DNA of 64,000 bases from Dethiobacter sp. (GCA_020725465.1 DYEY01000068.1:1-64000), one strand, 5' to 3'. Positions 1 to 9,060 are shown, counted from the stretch's first letter. Notes: generated by a model from the sequence alone, not told the origin. Translations and numbers: made by a program.

Positions 1-127
1 ACACACGGTGGGGCAGTTTAGGTTCGTGGCACTGCGGGCAGGACACCAGTCCCGGCACCGACAGCTTCCAGTGTGTTCTGCGTTTATGCTTTCTCGCTTT
101 GGACGTTCTCCGCTTGGGGACCGCCAT
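1..127 (-). CDS. rpmF: 50S ribosomal protein L32, C-terminus cut by window edge
   Basis: The first 42 codons of ribosomal protein L32 read leftward off the window. The visible protein starts [17 protein letters not shown] and continues through a CPQC zinc-ribbon half-site, which is the classic Cys-containing L32 form. L32 sits in the large ribosomal subunit. The ATG lies 8 bases after a GGAGG that overlaps the stop of the upstream yceD gene, so the two are translationally adjacent, as in most bacteria. It is too short for ORF callers because it runs off the end. The second Cys pair and the stop lie outside the window. Confidence 0.95.
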   Translation of the reverse strand, partial: MAVPKRRTSKARKHKRRTHWKLSVPGLVSCPQCHEPKLPHRV

Positions 128-139
128 GGGTCATTCCTC

Positions 140-610
140 CTAATTCTGGTCTAATAATTTTTTTAGCACCAGCAACCGGTGATCCAGGTGTTCCCGGCGG
201 CAGTCACACTGTTTTTGGTTCAGGTCTTCCCCGCACCGAGGGCACAACCCCAGGCAATCAGGGTGACATAACGGCTTAAGCGGAAATCCGGTGAAGTAGC
301 TTTCTCTGACCAGTTCTGTAACATCCAGGGCCGTCCTGCCTTCAACCTCTATCTCTTCCTCAAACCCGCCGGCAAGCGGGTAGGAAAAGCTGCTTAAACA
401 GCGACCGCACACCAATCCCACCTTCGCGCTGACAAACCCGCGCATAAAGACTTTCCCGTCACTGTAGGCCGCCTCGGTTCTGACCCGGAAGGGCTCATCT
501 ATGGTTACGCCTTCCTCCGCCAGGTCGAGGGATGAAGCATCTATGGCAAAGTTATAAACCCGCTTCTGGCCGGGCGCCTCTTTCAGCTGTTCGACGGGAA
601 TTCTATACAA
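140..610 (-). CDS. yceD: YceD/DUF177 family protein (YlbN)
   Basis: A 156-residue protein of the DUF177 family, nearly always encoded directly before rpmF. In plants and bacteria the family has been linked to 23S rRNA accumulation, but its molecular role is not settled. The C-terminal half carries Cys pairs (CGRC near residue 90, then CHPDC, CPRC and CDC), which look like a metal-binding knuckle. The start is a TTG behind GAGGTG. It is the first gene of the yceD-rpmF unit and is preceded by a perfect sigma-A promoter at 642-670. Confidence 0.9.
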   Translation of the reverse strand: MYRIPVEQLKEAPGQKRVYNFAIDASSLDLAEEGVTIDEPFRVRTEAAYSDGKVFMRGFVSAKVGLVCGRCLSSFSYPLAGGFEEEIEVEGRTALDVTELVRESYFTGFPLKPLCHPDCLGLCPRCGEDLNQKQCDCRREHLDHRLLVLKKLLDQN

Positions 611-641
611 ATTTTATGGCACCTCGCTTGCGCTAAAACTT

Positions 642-670
642 ATTATACAGACCGTTAACTTTTTTGTCAA
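642..670 (-). promoter_or_regulatory. Consensus sigma-A promoter for yceD-rpmF
   Basis: On the minus strand, TTGACA (670-665) and TATAAT (647-642) are separated by exactly 17 bases. Both hexamers are perfect. The site lies 32 bases upstream of the yceD TTG start and is expected to give strong housekeeping transcription of yceD-rpmF. Confidence 0.85.
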
Positions 671-724
671 CTTTTTACGGGGGACGGCAGAGCCGCCCTT
701 TTTCAGTGTTTTTGGGCCTTTAAT

Positions 725-1738
725 TCAGGGGCGCACCTCACCGGCTGCCGCTTTTTGTCCCAGGCCGCCAAGAAAATCCAGCACCTGTGACAAGGTGGAG
801 ACGGGAACAAGGGTGATACGCCCGGCGGCAGGTTTTGCCTCTTCAAAGTTCTCCAGGGGTAAAATAAAATATTCGGCTCCGGCCTTTTTTGCCGCCACCA
901 CTTTCTGGCGTACACCGCCGATGCCGCCCACCTCTTCTTTCAGGCTGATGGTGCCGGTACCGGCTATTTGCCTGCCGGAGGTCAGATCGGCCGGAACCAG
1001 CTGGTTGAGTATTTCCAAAACAAACATCAGCCCGGCCGAAGGTCCGCTGATATCGCCGGTATCAATTTCAATGTCAAGGGGCAACTGGGGGGACCAATTT
1101 AAGGTCTGGACCAAAACCAGGATAGCCGCTTTCTCAGGCATATCGATACTCCGGGTTGTAGAGATTACCACTTCCTGCTCCACCGGGCCTCTCCTGATGG
1201 TCAGGGTAACCGGAGCGCCCACCGGACGCTGCTGAATCTGGTTTACCAGTTCCTCCACCAGGTCAACCTTTTGTCCGTCCACAGCCAGGATAATATCCCG
1301 GGGCTCCAGCAACCCTCTGGCCGGACTGTTGGCGCCCACCTCCACCACTTCCACCCCGTCGCTCTCAATGGCAACGTGGTAACCAAGCCGCCGCAGCGCA
1401 ATAATTTTCGCCAGGTTCTGGCTTTCCCTCATCATGCGCTGCAGTAGTTCTTCGTATTCTTTGGGGTCCATGCCCGGAGGTATCACATTGCGCCGTTCCC
1501 TAAGCTCCACATTGGGGTTTAGCAGCGAATACAAAACCAGCACAGGGGACGCCGGCTGCTGTCGTACCGTTACAAGGTAAAATGTGCCCTCATCTTTACC
1601 GGCCGGTTTTTCCACCCGTACCAGGCGGGACAGGTCTTCGGCGGTACCAGGCATAATGGCATGGAAGCCGGTCCTGGAGAAAAGCAGCAGGATTGCCACC
1701 ATCAGAATCAGGACAACTCTTTTTATGGTCTTACGCAT
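725..1738 (-). CDS. ylbL: YlbL/SepM-type membrane-anchored PDZ-Lon serine protease
   Basis: A 337-residue protein with one N-terminal membrane helix (VVLILMVAILLLF), a PDZ domain in the middle (around VGANSPARGLLEPRDIIL) and a C-terminal Lon-type protease domain. The Ser-Lys dyad is visible as the Ser in SGPSAG and the Lys in VRQKVVAAKK. Relatives include B. subtilis YlbL and streptococcal SepM, which cut extracytoplasmic peptides. The ATG at 1738 is preferred (GGAG 8 bases before) over a GTG nine bases upstream. It overlaps the end of the patatin gene by 8 bases, so the pair is probably one transcript, as ylbK-ylbL is in Bacillus. Confidence 0.88.
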   Translation of the reverse strand: MRKTIKRVVLILMVAILLLFSRTGFHAIMPGTAEDLSRLVRVEKPAGKDEGTFYLVTVRQQPASPVLVLYSLLNPNVELRERRNVIPPGMDPKEYEELLQRMMRESQNLAKIIALRRLGYHVAIESDGVEVVEVGANSPARGLLEPRDIILAVDGQKVDLVEELVNQIQQRPVGAPVTLTIRRGPVEQEVVISTTRSIDMPEKAAILVLVQTLNWSPQLPLDIEIDTGDISGPSAGLMFVLEILNQLVPADLTSGRQIAGTGTISLKEEVGGIGGVRQKVVAAKKAGAEYFILPLENFEEAKPAAGRITLVPVSTLSQVLDFLGGLGQKAAAGEVRP

Positions 1739-2531
1739 TTTGCTCACTCCGGCTTTTCCCGGTCAGTGTTTCAAAAATGGCCGGAAGCATGGCACGCGCC
1801 GCCGCCTCGCCGGCTGCAATGGCTTCTTCTGCCTTGTGAAACTGGCCGGGAGCAATGTTATTCAGCTGGGGCAAAATAACCAGGTCCGCCTGGGCGGTAC
1901 CTATCCGGCAGAGGTCCCTGGCCATGATATCAATGCACTGCAGGATCACATCAAGGACATGGTGGACTTTTACGTTATCAACATATACTCCCACATCCAC
2001 CGCTATAACCACTTCCGCTCCCATCTCACGGGCGGTCTGCACCGGCACCCTCTCCACCACCGCTCCGTCCACCAGCGTCATACCCTCATGTTCAACTGGC
2101 ACAAAAATCGCGGGGATAGCGGCGGACGCCCGCACGGCGCGGGCCACCGGCCCGTTGTCAAACACCACCCTGTTGCCGGAGCAAATATCGGTTGCCACCA
2201 CTGCCAGTGGCGTTTTCAGCTGCTCAAAAGTTGCGCCGCGTATAAATATGTTGATAAACTGCTCCAGTTTGTCGCCGCAAATCAGGCCAAGGCGGGGAAA
2301 GGTAAGGTCCACCCAGTGATTACGCTGGGTGAAGCGGGCCAACCGCTCCATCATGCGCAGTGACATACCGGAGCAATAAAACGCTCCCACCACGGCGCCC
2401 ATGCTGGTGCCCGCCACCATATCCACCTTAATCCCTTCTTCTTCAAGCAGTTTCAGAACCCCGATATGGGCAAAACCCCGGGCCGCGCCGGCACCCAGGG
2501 CCAGGGCAACCTTTTTGCTCTGTTCTGCCAT
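1731..2531 (-). CDS. ylbK: Patatin-like phospholipase / RssA-type serine hydrolase (YlbK)
   Basis: A 266-residue patatin-family hydrolase. The glycine-rich oxyanion motif GAGAARGFAHIGVL is near the N-terminus, the nucleophile motif GTSMG follows, and the catalytic Asp is in VDGAVVERVP, giving the Ser-Asp dyad. No signal peptide is seen, so it should be cytosolic. The natural lipid substrate is unknown. The ATG at 2531 is favoured over a GTG six bases upstream because of its spacing from AGGGGTG. It matches B. subtilis ylbK by position, between ylbJ and ylbL. Confidence 0.87.
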   Translation of the reverse strand: MAEQSKKVALALGAGAARGFAHIGVLKLLEEEGIKVDMVAGTSMGAVVGAFYCSGMSLRMMERLARFTQRNHWVDLTFPRLGLICGDKLEQFINIFIRGATFEQLKTPLAVVATDICSGNRVVFDNGPVARAVRASAAIPAIFVPVEHEGMTLVDGAVVERVPVQTAREMGAEVVIAVDVGVYVDNVKVHHVLDVILQCIDIMARDLCRIGTAQADLVILPQLNNIAPGQFHKAEEAIAAGEAAARAMLPAIFETLTGKSRSEQNA

Positions 2532-2618
2532 ACCCACACCCCTAAAGCGGTATAATCCCGGTTACCGGAAATATATATATTATGTCCTATTCTGATTTTT
2601 AACCGGTCAGGAGGCACT

Positions 2619-3860
2619 ATGACCAGCAAAAACCGGCTGTCTTACCCCGGAGCTTATCTCATTGCCTTAATTGCCGTTTCAGTTACCGTATCCATGGTTT
2701 TTTTCCCCGAAGACGCCTTTTTGGCCGCAGTCAAAGGCCTGGATGTCTGGTGGAACATTGTTTTCCCCGCTCTGCTGCCTTTTTTCATCGGCGCGGAACT
2801 GTTGATGGGCCTGGGGGTGGTTCACTTTATGGGTGTCCTCCTGGAGCCGCTGATGAGGCCGCTCTTCAACGTACCCGGAGCAGGTTCTTTCGTCATGGCC
2901 ATGGGTCTGGCTTCAGGGTTTCCCATCGGGTCTATTCTGACCGCCAGGCTGCGCCGGGAAGAGATGTGCACCAAGGTGGAAGGTGAAAGACTGATGAGCT
3001 TCACCAATACCGCCGACCCACTCTTCATGTTCGGTGCCGTGGCCGTGGGTATGTTCGGCCTGCCCCAGGTGGGTGTGGCCATTGCCGCAGCACACTATCT
3101 GTCCAGCCTTACCACCGGCATCCTGCTTCGTTTTTACGGGCGCAAAGAACCCAACTCACCGGAGGAACAAAACAGCGGACGGTTAATCAGGCGGGCCTTT
3201 GACGCTTTATACATCGCCAGAAAAAAAGACGGCCGTCCCATGGGACAGCTGATGGGCGATGCCGTCCGCAATTCCGTCAATTCATTGCTAATGATCGGCG
3301 GCTTTATTATTCTCTTTTCAGTGATTATCCGCATCTTAACCATCATCGGGGTGGTGGGGGTACTGTCCCGCTTGCTCATGTCTGTGCTCTCGCCGTTGGG
3401 CCTGGATCCCGCCCTTACCCCCGCCATCATCAGCGGCCTGTTCGAGGTAACCCTGGGCAGCCAGCTGGCCGGCCAGGCCACCGCCAGTGCCCCTCTGGTC
3501 CAGACAGTGATGGTGGCCGGCGCTGTTATAGCCTGGAGCGGACTTTCGGTCCACGCCCAGGTGGCCAGTATTATCAGCGGAACAGGCATGAAAATCACGC
3601 CCTTTGTAATCGCCCGCTTCATACATGCCGTTTTAGCCACGGTTTACACTTATGTACTGTGGGGTCCCCTGGCACCGGTGCTCTCCCGCTACAGTGTACC
3701 GGTGTTTTTAAGTCTGGAACAGGCACGCGGGCCTGCTGCACTGTGGTGGAGGACTTATCATCTGGGCTGGCGTTTCCTGCTCGTCTGCCTGTTTCTCATG
3801 GCGTGCGGCTTTGTCGCCGGTACGGCAAAAAGATTGAAAGTATTTGTTTTTCGTCGTTAG
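2619..3860 (+). CDS. ylbJ: Sporulation integral membrane protein YlbJ
   Basis: A 413-residue polytopic membrane protein of the YlbJ family (nucleoside-recognition/Gate-type fold) needed for normal spore cortex formation in B. subtilis, where it is under the mother-cell factor SigE. About eight hydrophobic segments are visible, with the characteristic [17 protein letters not shown] and [15 protein letters not shown] stretches. The start ATG has a strong AGGAGG. Unlike B. subtilis, this gene is inverted relative to its ylb neighbours: it is divergent from ylbK, and its end overlaps the end of coaD by 4 bases. Confidence 0.9.
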   Translation: MTSKNRLSYPGAYLIALIAVSVTVSMVFFPEDAFLAAVKGLDVWWNIVFPALLPFFIGAELLMGLGVVHFMGVLLEPLMRPLFNVPGAGSFVMAMGLASGFPIGSILTARLRREEMCTKVEGERLMSFTNTADPLFMFGAVAVGMFGLPQVGVAIAAAHYLSSLTTGILLRFYGRKEPNSPEEQNSGRLIRRAFDALYIARKKDGRPMGQLMGDAVRNSVNSLLMIGGFIILFSVIIRILTIIGVVGVLSRLLMSVLSPLGLDPALTPAIISGLFEVTLGSQLAGQATASAPLVQTVMVAGAVIAWSGLSVHAQVASIISGTGMKITPFVIARFIHAVLATVYTYVLWGPLAPVLSRYSVPVFLSLEQARGPAALWWRTYHLGWRFLLVCLFLMACGFVAGTAKRLKVFVFRR

Positions 3861-4354
3861 TTCGCAGAACCGGCCTGTTCTCTGATTTTACGCATTACCA
3901 AATGGTAGACTTCCCTGGGCACCAGCTCACAGATGTCGCCGCCGTAAAGGCCCACTTCCTTGACTATACTGCTGGACAGGTAGGAGTAACGGCTGTTGGT
4001 CATCATAAACATGGTTTCCAGGCGTGAATCCAGCTTGCGGTTAATGAGGGCCATCTGAAACTCAAATTCAAAATCGGAAATGGCCCTGAGCCCCTTGACC
4101 ACGATGTTGGTATTCTTCTGCCTGGCGTAATCGATCAGCAGGCCGCGGAAAGAGTCCACCTCAACATTCTGATAATTGCGGGCTATCAGCCTTAACATTT
4201 CCACCCTCTCTTCAAGGGAAAAGAGAGGTGCTTTGCGCGGGTTTTCCAGTACCGAAACGATAACTTTGTCAAAAACGCGGCTGGCCCGGTCGATAATGTC
4301 CTTATGTCCGTTGGTAACCGGATCGAAACTCCCCGGATAGATAACCGTGGTCAA
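3857..4354 (-). CDS. coaD: Phosphopantetheine adenylyltransferase
   Basis: A 165-residue nucleotidyltransferase catalysing the penultimate step of CoA synthesis (4'-phosphopantetheine + ATP to dephospho-CoA). The N-terminal [12 protein letters not shown] motif has the T/HxGH-type nucleotide site, and [12 protein letters not shown] near the C-terminus is the second signature. The length is typical. The start is TTG behind GAGGAGG. It follows rsmD by 19 bases in the usual rsmD-coaD pair and is convergent with ylbJ. Confidence 0.97.
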   Translation of the reverse strand: MTTVIYPGSFDPVTNGHKDIIDRASRVFDKVIVSVLENPRKAPLFSLEERVEMLRLIARNYQNVEVDSFRGLLIDYARQKNTNIVVKGLRAISDFEFEFQMALINRKLDSRLETMFMMTNSRYSYLSSSIVKEVGLYGGDICELVPREVYHLVMRKIREQAGSAN

Positions 4355-4373
4355 ATTGTTTTCCTCCTCTTCT

Positions 4374-4934
4374 TCAAACGCTGTTCCCCGACAGTGTAAG
4401 AAAAGTTACCGCCGTATCACCGTATTCTTTTTCGCGTACTACCCTCCAGTCCGAACACACCCAGTCATTGTGCCGCAGGTGATGTTCAACCGCCAGTAAA
4501 CCGCCGGGAGCAAGCAGCGACAGCAGTGCTACCTGCCGCACGGCCTCCGGCAGCTCTTCGCTGTGGTAGGGAGGGTCCATAAATATTATATCAAAAATCT
4601 CCTTCTCCCCTGCCAGCTCACTCAGTGCCGGGCCGAAATCCCGCTGCATAACCCTGGCCTTACCGGAGAGTCCGGTCATGGCCAGGTTTTCTTTAATTAT
4701 TGCAGCACAGTGGCTGTTTTTTTCTATAAATACACACCTGCCGGCGCCCCGGCTCAGAGCCTCGATGCCCACTCCGCCGTTACCGGCAAAAATGTCAAGG
4801 AAACTGCACCCGCCAAGCCGGGGAGACAGTATGTTAAACACCGATTCCTTTACCCGGTCAGCGGTGGGCCTGGTAATTTTGCCTTTCCTGGCCTTCAACC
4901 TCCGGCCCCGTGCACTGCCCGCTATTACCCGCAT
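4374..4934 (-). CDS. rsmD: 16S rRNA (guanine966-N2)-methyltransferase
   Basis: A 186-residue SAM-dependent methyltransferase that modifies G966 of 16S rRNA. It starts [18 protein letters not shown], the standard RsmD N-terminus, followed by the SAM site [20 protein letters not shown] and the catalytic DPPY motif ([11 protein letters not shown]). An in-frame start 14 codons upstream is possible but unlikely, because the ATG at 4934 has a GGGGGGA site and matches the family N-terminus. It is cotranscribed with coaD. Confidence 0.95.
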   Translation of the reverse strand: MRVIAGSARGRRLKARKGKITRPTADRVKESVFNILSPRLGGCSFLDIFAGNGGVGIEALSRGAGRCVFIEKNSHCAAIIKENLAMTGLSGKARVMQRDFGPALSELAGEKEIFDIIFMDPPYHSEELPEAVRQVALLSLLAPGGLLAVEHHLRHNDWVCSDWRVVREKEYGDTAVTFLTLSGNSV

Positions 4935-5176
4935 GGTGTCCCCCCTGAATGTAACATAAGAGCAGTTATATACCATAAATTACCTGTATTTTTTATGTAT
5001 GAACATTAATCAGGCGGTACATAATATGGTTGCAACATATTCCCCATAAGCTCTTCCTCCGGTTTCTCCTCTCCCAACCCTTTCGGGACTCCCCGCCCGG
5101 AGGGGCCTTTTTTTTATTCTATGAGTGCTGTGCCTATTCCTTTTTTAATAAAATATTTTCCCGGGTAACCGGGTGT

Positions 5177-5213
5177 AAAAAAAAGCGGAAGCTATGTATG
5201 CCTTCCGCTTTTT
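5177..5213. terminator. Bidirectional hairpin terminator after the SASP gene
   Basis: An 11-base-pair stem, AAAAGCGGAAG / CTTCCGCTTTT, with a 10-base loop is flanked by A and T runs. Read on the minus strand it sits 14 bases past the stop of the SASP gene and ends in eight T residues. Confidence 0.8.
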
Positions 5214-5226
5214 GTATTGAACCCTG

Positions 5227-5454
5227 TTACTGAGTCCCGCCTGCCAGCTGGCTCTCGGCCTGGGCGATCATCTTACGGACCATCAGACCACCCACGTAAC
5301 CGTTTTGACGGGAGGTCAGGTTACCCTTGTCGCCGCTATAGTCAAGACCCAATTCGGTTGCAATTTCCTGCTTGAACCGCTCAAGAGCCTGCTCGGCGCC
5401 AGATACCAGGATACGGTTTCTTCCGGTTTGATTAACCTTTTCGTTTGCCGGCAA
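5227..5454 (-). CDS. Small acid-soluble spore protein, alpha/beta type
   Basis: A 75-residue SASP that coats and protects spore DNA. Family hallmarks are visible: KQEIATELGL, a GPR protease-type cleavage region around KQEIATELGLDYSGD, and the conserved NGYVGGLMVRKMI. The start is TTG behind a perfect AAGGAGGTGA. It is expected to be expressed in the forespore under SigG/SigF, although I could not find a convincing SigG site. It is monocistronic, with a strong terminator behind it. Confidence 0.95.
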   Translation of the reverse strand: MPANEKVNQTGRNRILVSGAEQALERFKQEIATELGLDYSGDKGNLTSRQNGYVGGLMVRKMIAQAESQLAGGTQ

Positions 5455-5559
5455 AGTAACTCACCTCCTTTTCTTTTAGCTGTTTTTATTATTTCTCGCC
5501 GGCAGGCTTATATACTAGTATTGTTTTCCTTGGAAATCTTATATTTTCCGGGAAATAAT

Positions 5560-5586
5560 AAAAAAATACCCGGCATATGCCAGGTA
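5560..5586 (-). terminator. Terminator after degV
   Basis: On the minus strand, TACCtGGCATATGCCgGGTA is followed by seven T residues, 15 bases past the DegV stop. The stem contains one mismatch. Confidence 0.7.
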
Positions 5587-5600
5587 ATTTATTACATTTT

Positions 5601-6446
5601 TTAATCGGGCAGCACAGCAATGGCAAGCACACCAGGGCCGGTATGGGTTCCGATTACAGCGCCGATGGAAGAGATGATGATTTCTGAAAAACCGTACCTT
5701 TCGTCAACTTTCTCCTTCAGCCTGAGCGCTTCATCCAGGGAGTCCCCGTGCAGGATTACCGCTTTCCCTTTAACATCTTCCCCAAACTCCTCCGCTACCA
5801 CATTAACCATTTTTTCCAGCAGCTTAGCGCGCCCGCGCACCTTTTCCTTGGGTGTAATAATGCCGTCTTTGAGTGTAAGCAAAGGCTTTACGTTCAGCAG
5901 CCCGCCCAGGAGCGCGGCGGCCTTGCCGATACGGCCGTTTTTCTGCAGGTATTCCAGCGTGTCCACACCGAAGAAAACCTTAATCTTGTTCATCTGAGTG
6001 TAAATCTGTGCCATAATTTCTTCTTTGTTTTTCCCGTCTCTGACCGCCCGGGCCGCCTCAATTACCAGAAGCCCGAGAGCCATTGATGTAACCTTGGTGT
6101 CAACAATCTCAATGTCCGCCCCTTCCAGCATTGACTTGGCTATGGTGGCGGACTGGCAGGTACCACTCAGTTGAGATGAAATATGCATTGAGATGATGCT
6201 GCCGCCTTCGGCGGTCAGCCGCCTGTATACCGCCTCGAAATCCGCCGGTGAAGGCTGAGAGGTCCTTGGCATTACCGCACTTGATTTCAGCTTGGCATAG
6301 AAAGAATCGGAATCCAGGTTAATCCAGTCAAGGTACTCTTCATCACCAAAATGGACTTTCAGCGGCACAACTGTAATGTCCAGTTTTTCAGCCAGCCCTT
6401 GCGGCAGGTCCGCGGTGCTGTCGGTGACGATAAAAATTTTTTTCAA
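5601..6446 (-). CDS. DegV family fatty acid-binding protein (FakB-like)
   Basis: A 281-residue DegV protein. The N-terminal VTDSTADLP, the SQPSP segment and the central SSQLSGT motif are the usual fatty-acid-binding signatures. In Staphylococcus the homologue FakB presents a fatty acid to the kinase FakA for phosphorylation. Here the gene lies 24 bases downstream of a FakA/YloV homologue on the same strand, which supports the kinase-carrier pairing. The start is TTG. Confidence 0.88.
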   Translation of the reverse strand: MKKIFIVTDSTADLPQGLAEKLDITVVPLKVHFGDEEYLDWINLDSDSFYAKLKSSAVMPRTSQPSPADFEAVYRRLTAEGGSIISMHISSQLSGTCQSATIAKSMLEGADIEIVDTKVTSMALGLLVIEAARAVRDGKNKEEIMAQIYTQMNKIKVFFGVDTLEYLQKNGRIGKAAALLGGLLNVKPLLTLKDGIITPKEKVRGRAKLLEKMVNVVAEEFGEDVKGKAVILHGDSLDEALRLKEKVDERYGFSEIIISSIGAVIGTHTGPGVLAIAVLPD

Positions 6447-6470
6447 TCAAGCCACTTCCTTCCTTTTATT

Positions 6471-8087
6471 TTACTCCACAGAAATTATATAGTAATAAAG
6501 TGGTTGTCCCCCCTCGTACAGCTCCACATCCCTGTCACTGTAAATAGCAGCCAACTCGTCTCGCAGAAGGCCGGCGGTACCGGCATCCACCGGTTCGCCG
6601 TAATATACGGTAATGATTTCATCATTTTCCCCCACCATTTTGAACACCAGGTCCTTAGCCACCTGGTTGACGTCGCTGCCCACCACCACCAGCTCTTCGT
6701 CCAAAATGGCGATGATATCCTTTTCTTTAATATCTTTTCCGTTAATCCGGCTGTCACAGACGGCGTATGTCACCTGGCCGGATTTAATCTTTTTTGCTGC
6801 CTCTGCCATGCAGGCTTCATTTTCTTCCAGGCTGCTCTCCGGATTAAACGCCAGCATAGCGGCAATTCCCTGGGGAATGGACCGGGTTTTAACCACCCGG
6901 ACCTCCCTGTCGCTCAGTTCCTTAGCCTGCTCCGCCGCCAGTATTATGTTTTTGTTGTTGGGCAGAATAATAACCTGTCGCTGCGGCAGCTCTCCTATCG
7001 CCTGCAGAAAGTCTTCGGTACTGGGATTCATGGTCTGTCCGCCGTTGATCACCATGTGTACACCCAGGCTACCCATTATTTCCGCCAGGCCACTGCCTAC
7101 CGAAACCGCAATGACCCCAATACCGTCAACTGGCACTGTCGCCTTTTTTCCTTCAAAAAGAATTTCTTCATGCTGGTCATGCATGTTTTCTATCTTCAGA
7201 TTATGCAGGCTGCCGTGCAGCAGGCATTTCTCCAGGACCTGGCCGGGGTTGTTGGTGTGGATATGAATCTTAACCACTTTCTCATCACCCACAGCCAACA
7301 CCGAGTCCCCCAGACCGGAAATCAGGTCCCTGATAGCATCCGGGTTAAGCCTTTCCCCCCGCACCATAAGCTCAGTGCAGTAAGCAAACTCGATATCTTC
7401 GGTCCGAAAAAACTCCTGGGGCCTGAGTACCGCAGTTTTCTCCGGCAGAACATCCTCTTCTTTAATCTCCACCGTTTCGCCCCGTAGCTGAAACAGGAAA
7501 CCTTCGTAGATGTGGAGCAATCCCTTACCGCCGGAATCCACCACTCCCGCCTCTTTCAGAACCGGCAGCATATCCGGTGTCCTCTGCAGGGTATCCGCCG
7601 CCTGGTCCACCACTTCCTGCATCAGTTCAATGAAACCGAGTCCCCGCCCTAACGCCTGGGAGGCAGCACGGGCGCTTTCTTTGGCGACAGTGAGTATGGT
7701 GCCTTCCACCGGCTTCATAACCGCTTTGTAGGCTGTGTTTACCCCTTCCTGCAGGGCGTGGGCGAATTCCCGGGTGCCGATTACTTTCCTGCCTTCGAGG
7801 GCCCTGGCAAAACCGCGGAATAACTGTGACAAAATCACCCCGGAGTTACCCCTGGCCCCAAGCAGCGACCCCATGGCCAGCGCCCCGGCCACCGATGAGA
7901 CAGAATCTTCCGGCACTTTATCAAGTTCCGCCAGGGCGGAGCGCATGGTCAGGTCCATATTGGTTCCGGTGTCACCGTCAGGTACCGGGAAAGTATTCAG
8001 CACATTGATCGCTTCTCGGTAGTTCTTCAGGACGCGGGCACCGGTTATCAACATTTTCTTTAAGTCGGCCCCTGTCAGCTGCTGCAT
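6471..8087 (-). CDS. fakA: DAK2 domain fatty acid kinase (FakA/YloV)
   Basis: A 538-residue protein with an N-terminal DAK2 kinase domain. The metal/ATP site FPVPDGDTGTNM is near residues 30-40, and GNSGVILSQLFRG follows. The middle and C-terminal regions resemble YloV, including a DegV-like C-terminal half. FakA phosphorylates fatty acids bound to FakB to feed membrane lipid synthesis. The context Asp23-FakA-DegV is conserved in Firmicutes (yloU-yloV). The start ATG lies behind GGAGG. Confidence 0.92.
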   Translation of the reverse strand: MQQLTGADLKKMLITGARVLKNYREAINVLNTFPVPDGDTGTNMDLTMRSALAELDKVPEDSVSSVAGALAMGSLLGARGNSGVILSQLFRGFARALEGRKVIGTREFAHALQEGVNTAYKAVMKPVEGTILTVAKESARAASQALGRGLGFIELMQEVVDQAADTLQRTPDMLPVLKEAGVVDSGGKGLLHIYEGFLFQLRGETVEIKEEDVLPEKTAVLRPQEFFRTEDIEFAYCTELMVRGERLNPDAIRDLISGLGDSVLAVGDEKVVKIHIHTNNPGQVLEKCLLHGSLHNLKIENMHDQHEEILFEGKKATVPVDGIGVIAVSVGSGLAEIMGSLGVHMVINGGQTMNPSTEDFLQAIGELPQRQVIILPNNKNIILAAEQAKELSDREVRVVKTRSIPQGIAAMLAFNPESSLEENEACMAEAAKKIKSGQVTYAVCDSRINGKDIKEKDIIAILDEELVVVGSDVNQVAKDLVFKMVGENDEIITVYYGEPVDAGTAGLLRDELAAIYSDRDVELYEGGQPLYYYIISVE

Positions 8088-8098
8088 CCCAACGCCTC

Positions 8099-8458
8099 CT
8101 ATTTGTCGGTCACCCGTACCCCTTGCACATGAATATTCACGCCGGTTACAACCAGCCCAGTCAGTTTCTCCAGGGTATACTTGACTTTTTCCATAACATT
8201 TACGGCTACTTCCGGAATCTTGGTACCGTAAGAAACAATGATATACAAGTCAACTGTAAGCCGGTCATCTTCCAGCTTAACCTCAACGCCACGGCTTAAA
8301 TTGTCACGGCCCAAAAGTTCGGCTATGCCGTCTTTCAGTTTGCGCGAAGCCATGCCAACCAGCCCGTAGCATTCAATGGCAGCCACGCCTGCCAGGTTAG
8401 CCAGCAGCTCTTCGGAAATAATAATCTTGCCCAGTTCATTTTCCATCCTGTCAGTCAT
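8099..8458 (-). CDS. yloU: Asp23/Gls24 family protein (YloU)
   Basis: A 119-residue Asp23/Gls24 (DUF322) protein. The family signature is seen as IISEELLANLAGVAAIECYGLVGM, split across the N-terminus, and the typical VEVKLEDDRLTVDLYI strand region. Members are cytosolic or membrane-associated and linked to envelope stress. The exact role of YloU is unknown. It lies 11 bases upstream of fakA in a likely operon DUF1858-yloU-fakA-degV. Confidence 0.9.
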   Translation of the reverse strand: MTDRMENELGKIIISEELLANLAGVAAIECYGLVGMASRKLKDGIAELLGRDNLSRGVEVKLEDDRLTVDLYIIVSYGTKIPEVAVNVMEKVKYTLEKLTGLVVTGVNIHVQGVRVTDK

Positions 8459-8473
8459 CTGCCTCCTTCCCGG

Positions 8474-8671
8474 CTAATCCCCAAACAAAGCGTTCAAATC
8501 GGCCAACAGCCGCTCCAGGTCCGCGCCATGACGCCTGGCACCTTTCTCAATGCTTTCTTCAACCACAGCCAGACAACCGCTGCAGCTCATTTCGTATGAC
8601 CTGAAAACTTCCATTGCTTTTGGGTGGGAGCGGATTGTCTCGAAGATTGTCATCTCCTTGGTAATCCTCAC
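8474..8671 (-). CDS. DUF1858 domain protein with CSGC redox motif
   Basis: A 65-residue protein that is essentially one DUF1858 domain, as found at the end of some hybrid-cluster and disulfide-associated proteins. The sequence SYEMSCSGCLA contains the CxxC motif at about residues 30-33. The start is GTG after GGGGGGA. It is first in the run leading to yloU and fakA. The function is unknown; a thiol-redox or metal-binding role is an inference from the CxxC. Confidence 0.8.
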   Translation of the reverse strand: MRITKEMTIFETIRSHPKAMEVFRSYEMSCSGCLAVVEESIEKGARRHGADLERLLADLNALFGD

Positions 8672-8757
8672 TGCATGTCCCCCCTTATCCGGGAATTTCC
8701 TGCGCTTAGTAATTCCATAAATTCAGTCAGAATTCCTGCTTGCTGAAAATTATTTAC

Positions 8758-8786
8758 TTGCAACGCATTTTTTGCTGTGTTAGAAT
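8758..8786 (+). promoter_or_regulatory. Sigma-A promoter for rpmB
   Basis: TTGCAA (8758-8763) and TAGAAT (8781-8786) are spaced by 17 bases and lie about 75 bases upstream of the rpmB start. The hexamers are close to consensus. Confidence 0.7.
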
Positions 8787-8862
8787 TTAAAAAGTGATTT
8801 TTAAACTAGCATACTACCGGTTTCTCCATTTCATACCGTACCCTGTTCAAGGAGGTGTCAAT

Positions 8863-9054
8863 ATGGCCAGAAGATGCTCCGTCTGTGGCAAAGGAACTGA
8901 AACCGGCCACCATGTCAGCCATTCCAACATCAAGACCCTGAGAACATGGAAAGCTAACGTGCAGAAAGTCAAAGCGCTGATCGACGGCACACCAAAACGG
9001 GTCGCTGTCTGCACCCGCTGCCTCAAAGCAGGCAAAGTGAAAAGGGTTGTCTGA
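8863..9054 (+). CDS. rpmB: 50S ribosomal protein L28
   Basis: A 63-residue L28 beginning MARRCSVCGKGTETGHHVSH and containing the second Cys pair in VCTRCLKAGK, so it is the zinc-binding four-Cys form. The ATG at 8863 sits 7 bases after AGGAGGT. An in-frame start further upstream would add 23 unrelated residues and is rejected. It is the only plus-strand gene in this stretch and is convergent with spoVM, sharing its terminator. Confidence 0.96.
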   Translation: MARRCSVCGKGTETGHHVSHSNIKTLRTWKANVQKVKALIDGTPKRVAVCTRCLKAGKVKRVV

Positions 9055-9060
9055 CAATAA

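Noticed and set aside
5080-5115. CCCC/GGGG hairpin with T run on the plus strand in the rsmD-SASP gap
   Set aside because: The stem is only 4 base pairs and no plus-strand gene precedes it.
6351-7487. Long open frame (378 codons) antisense to fakA
   Set aside because: It is a shadow of the fakA codon pattern with no family resemblance or ribosome site. The same applies to other long antisense frames across the window.
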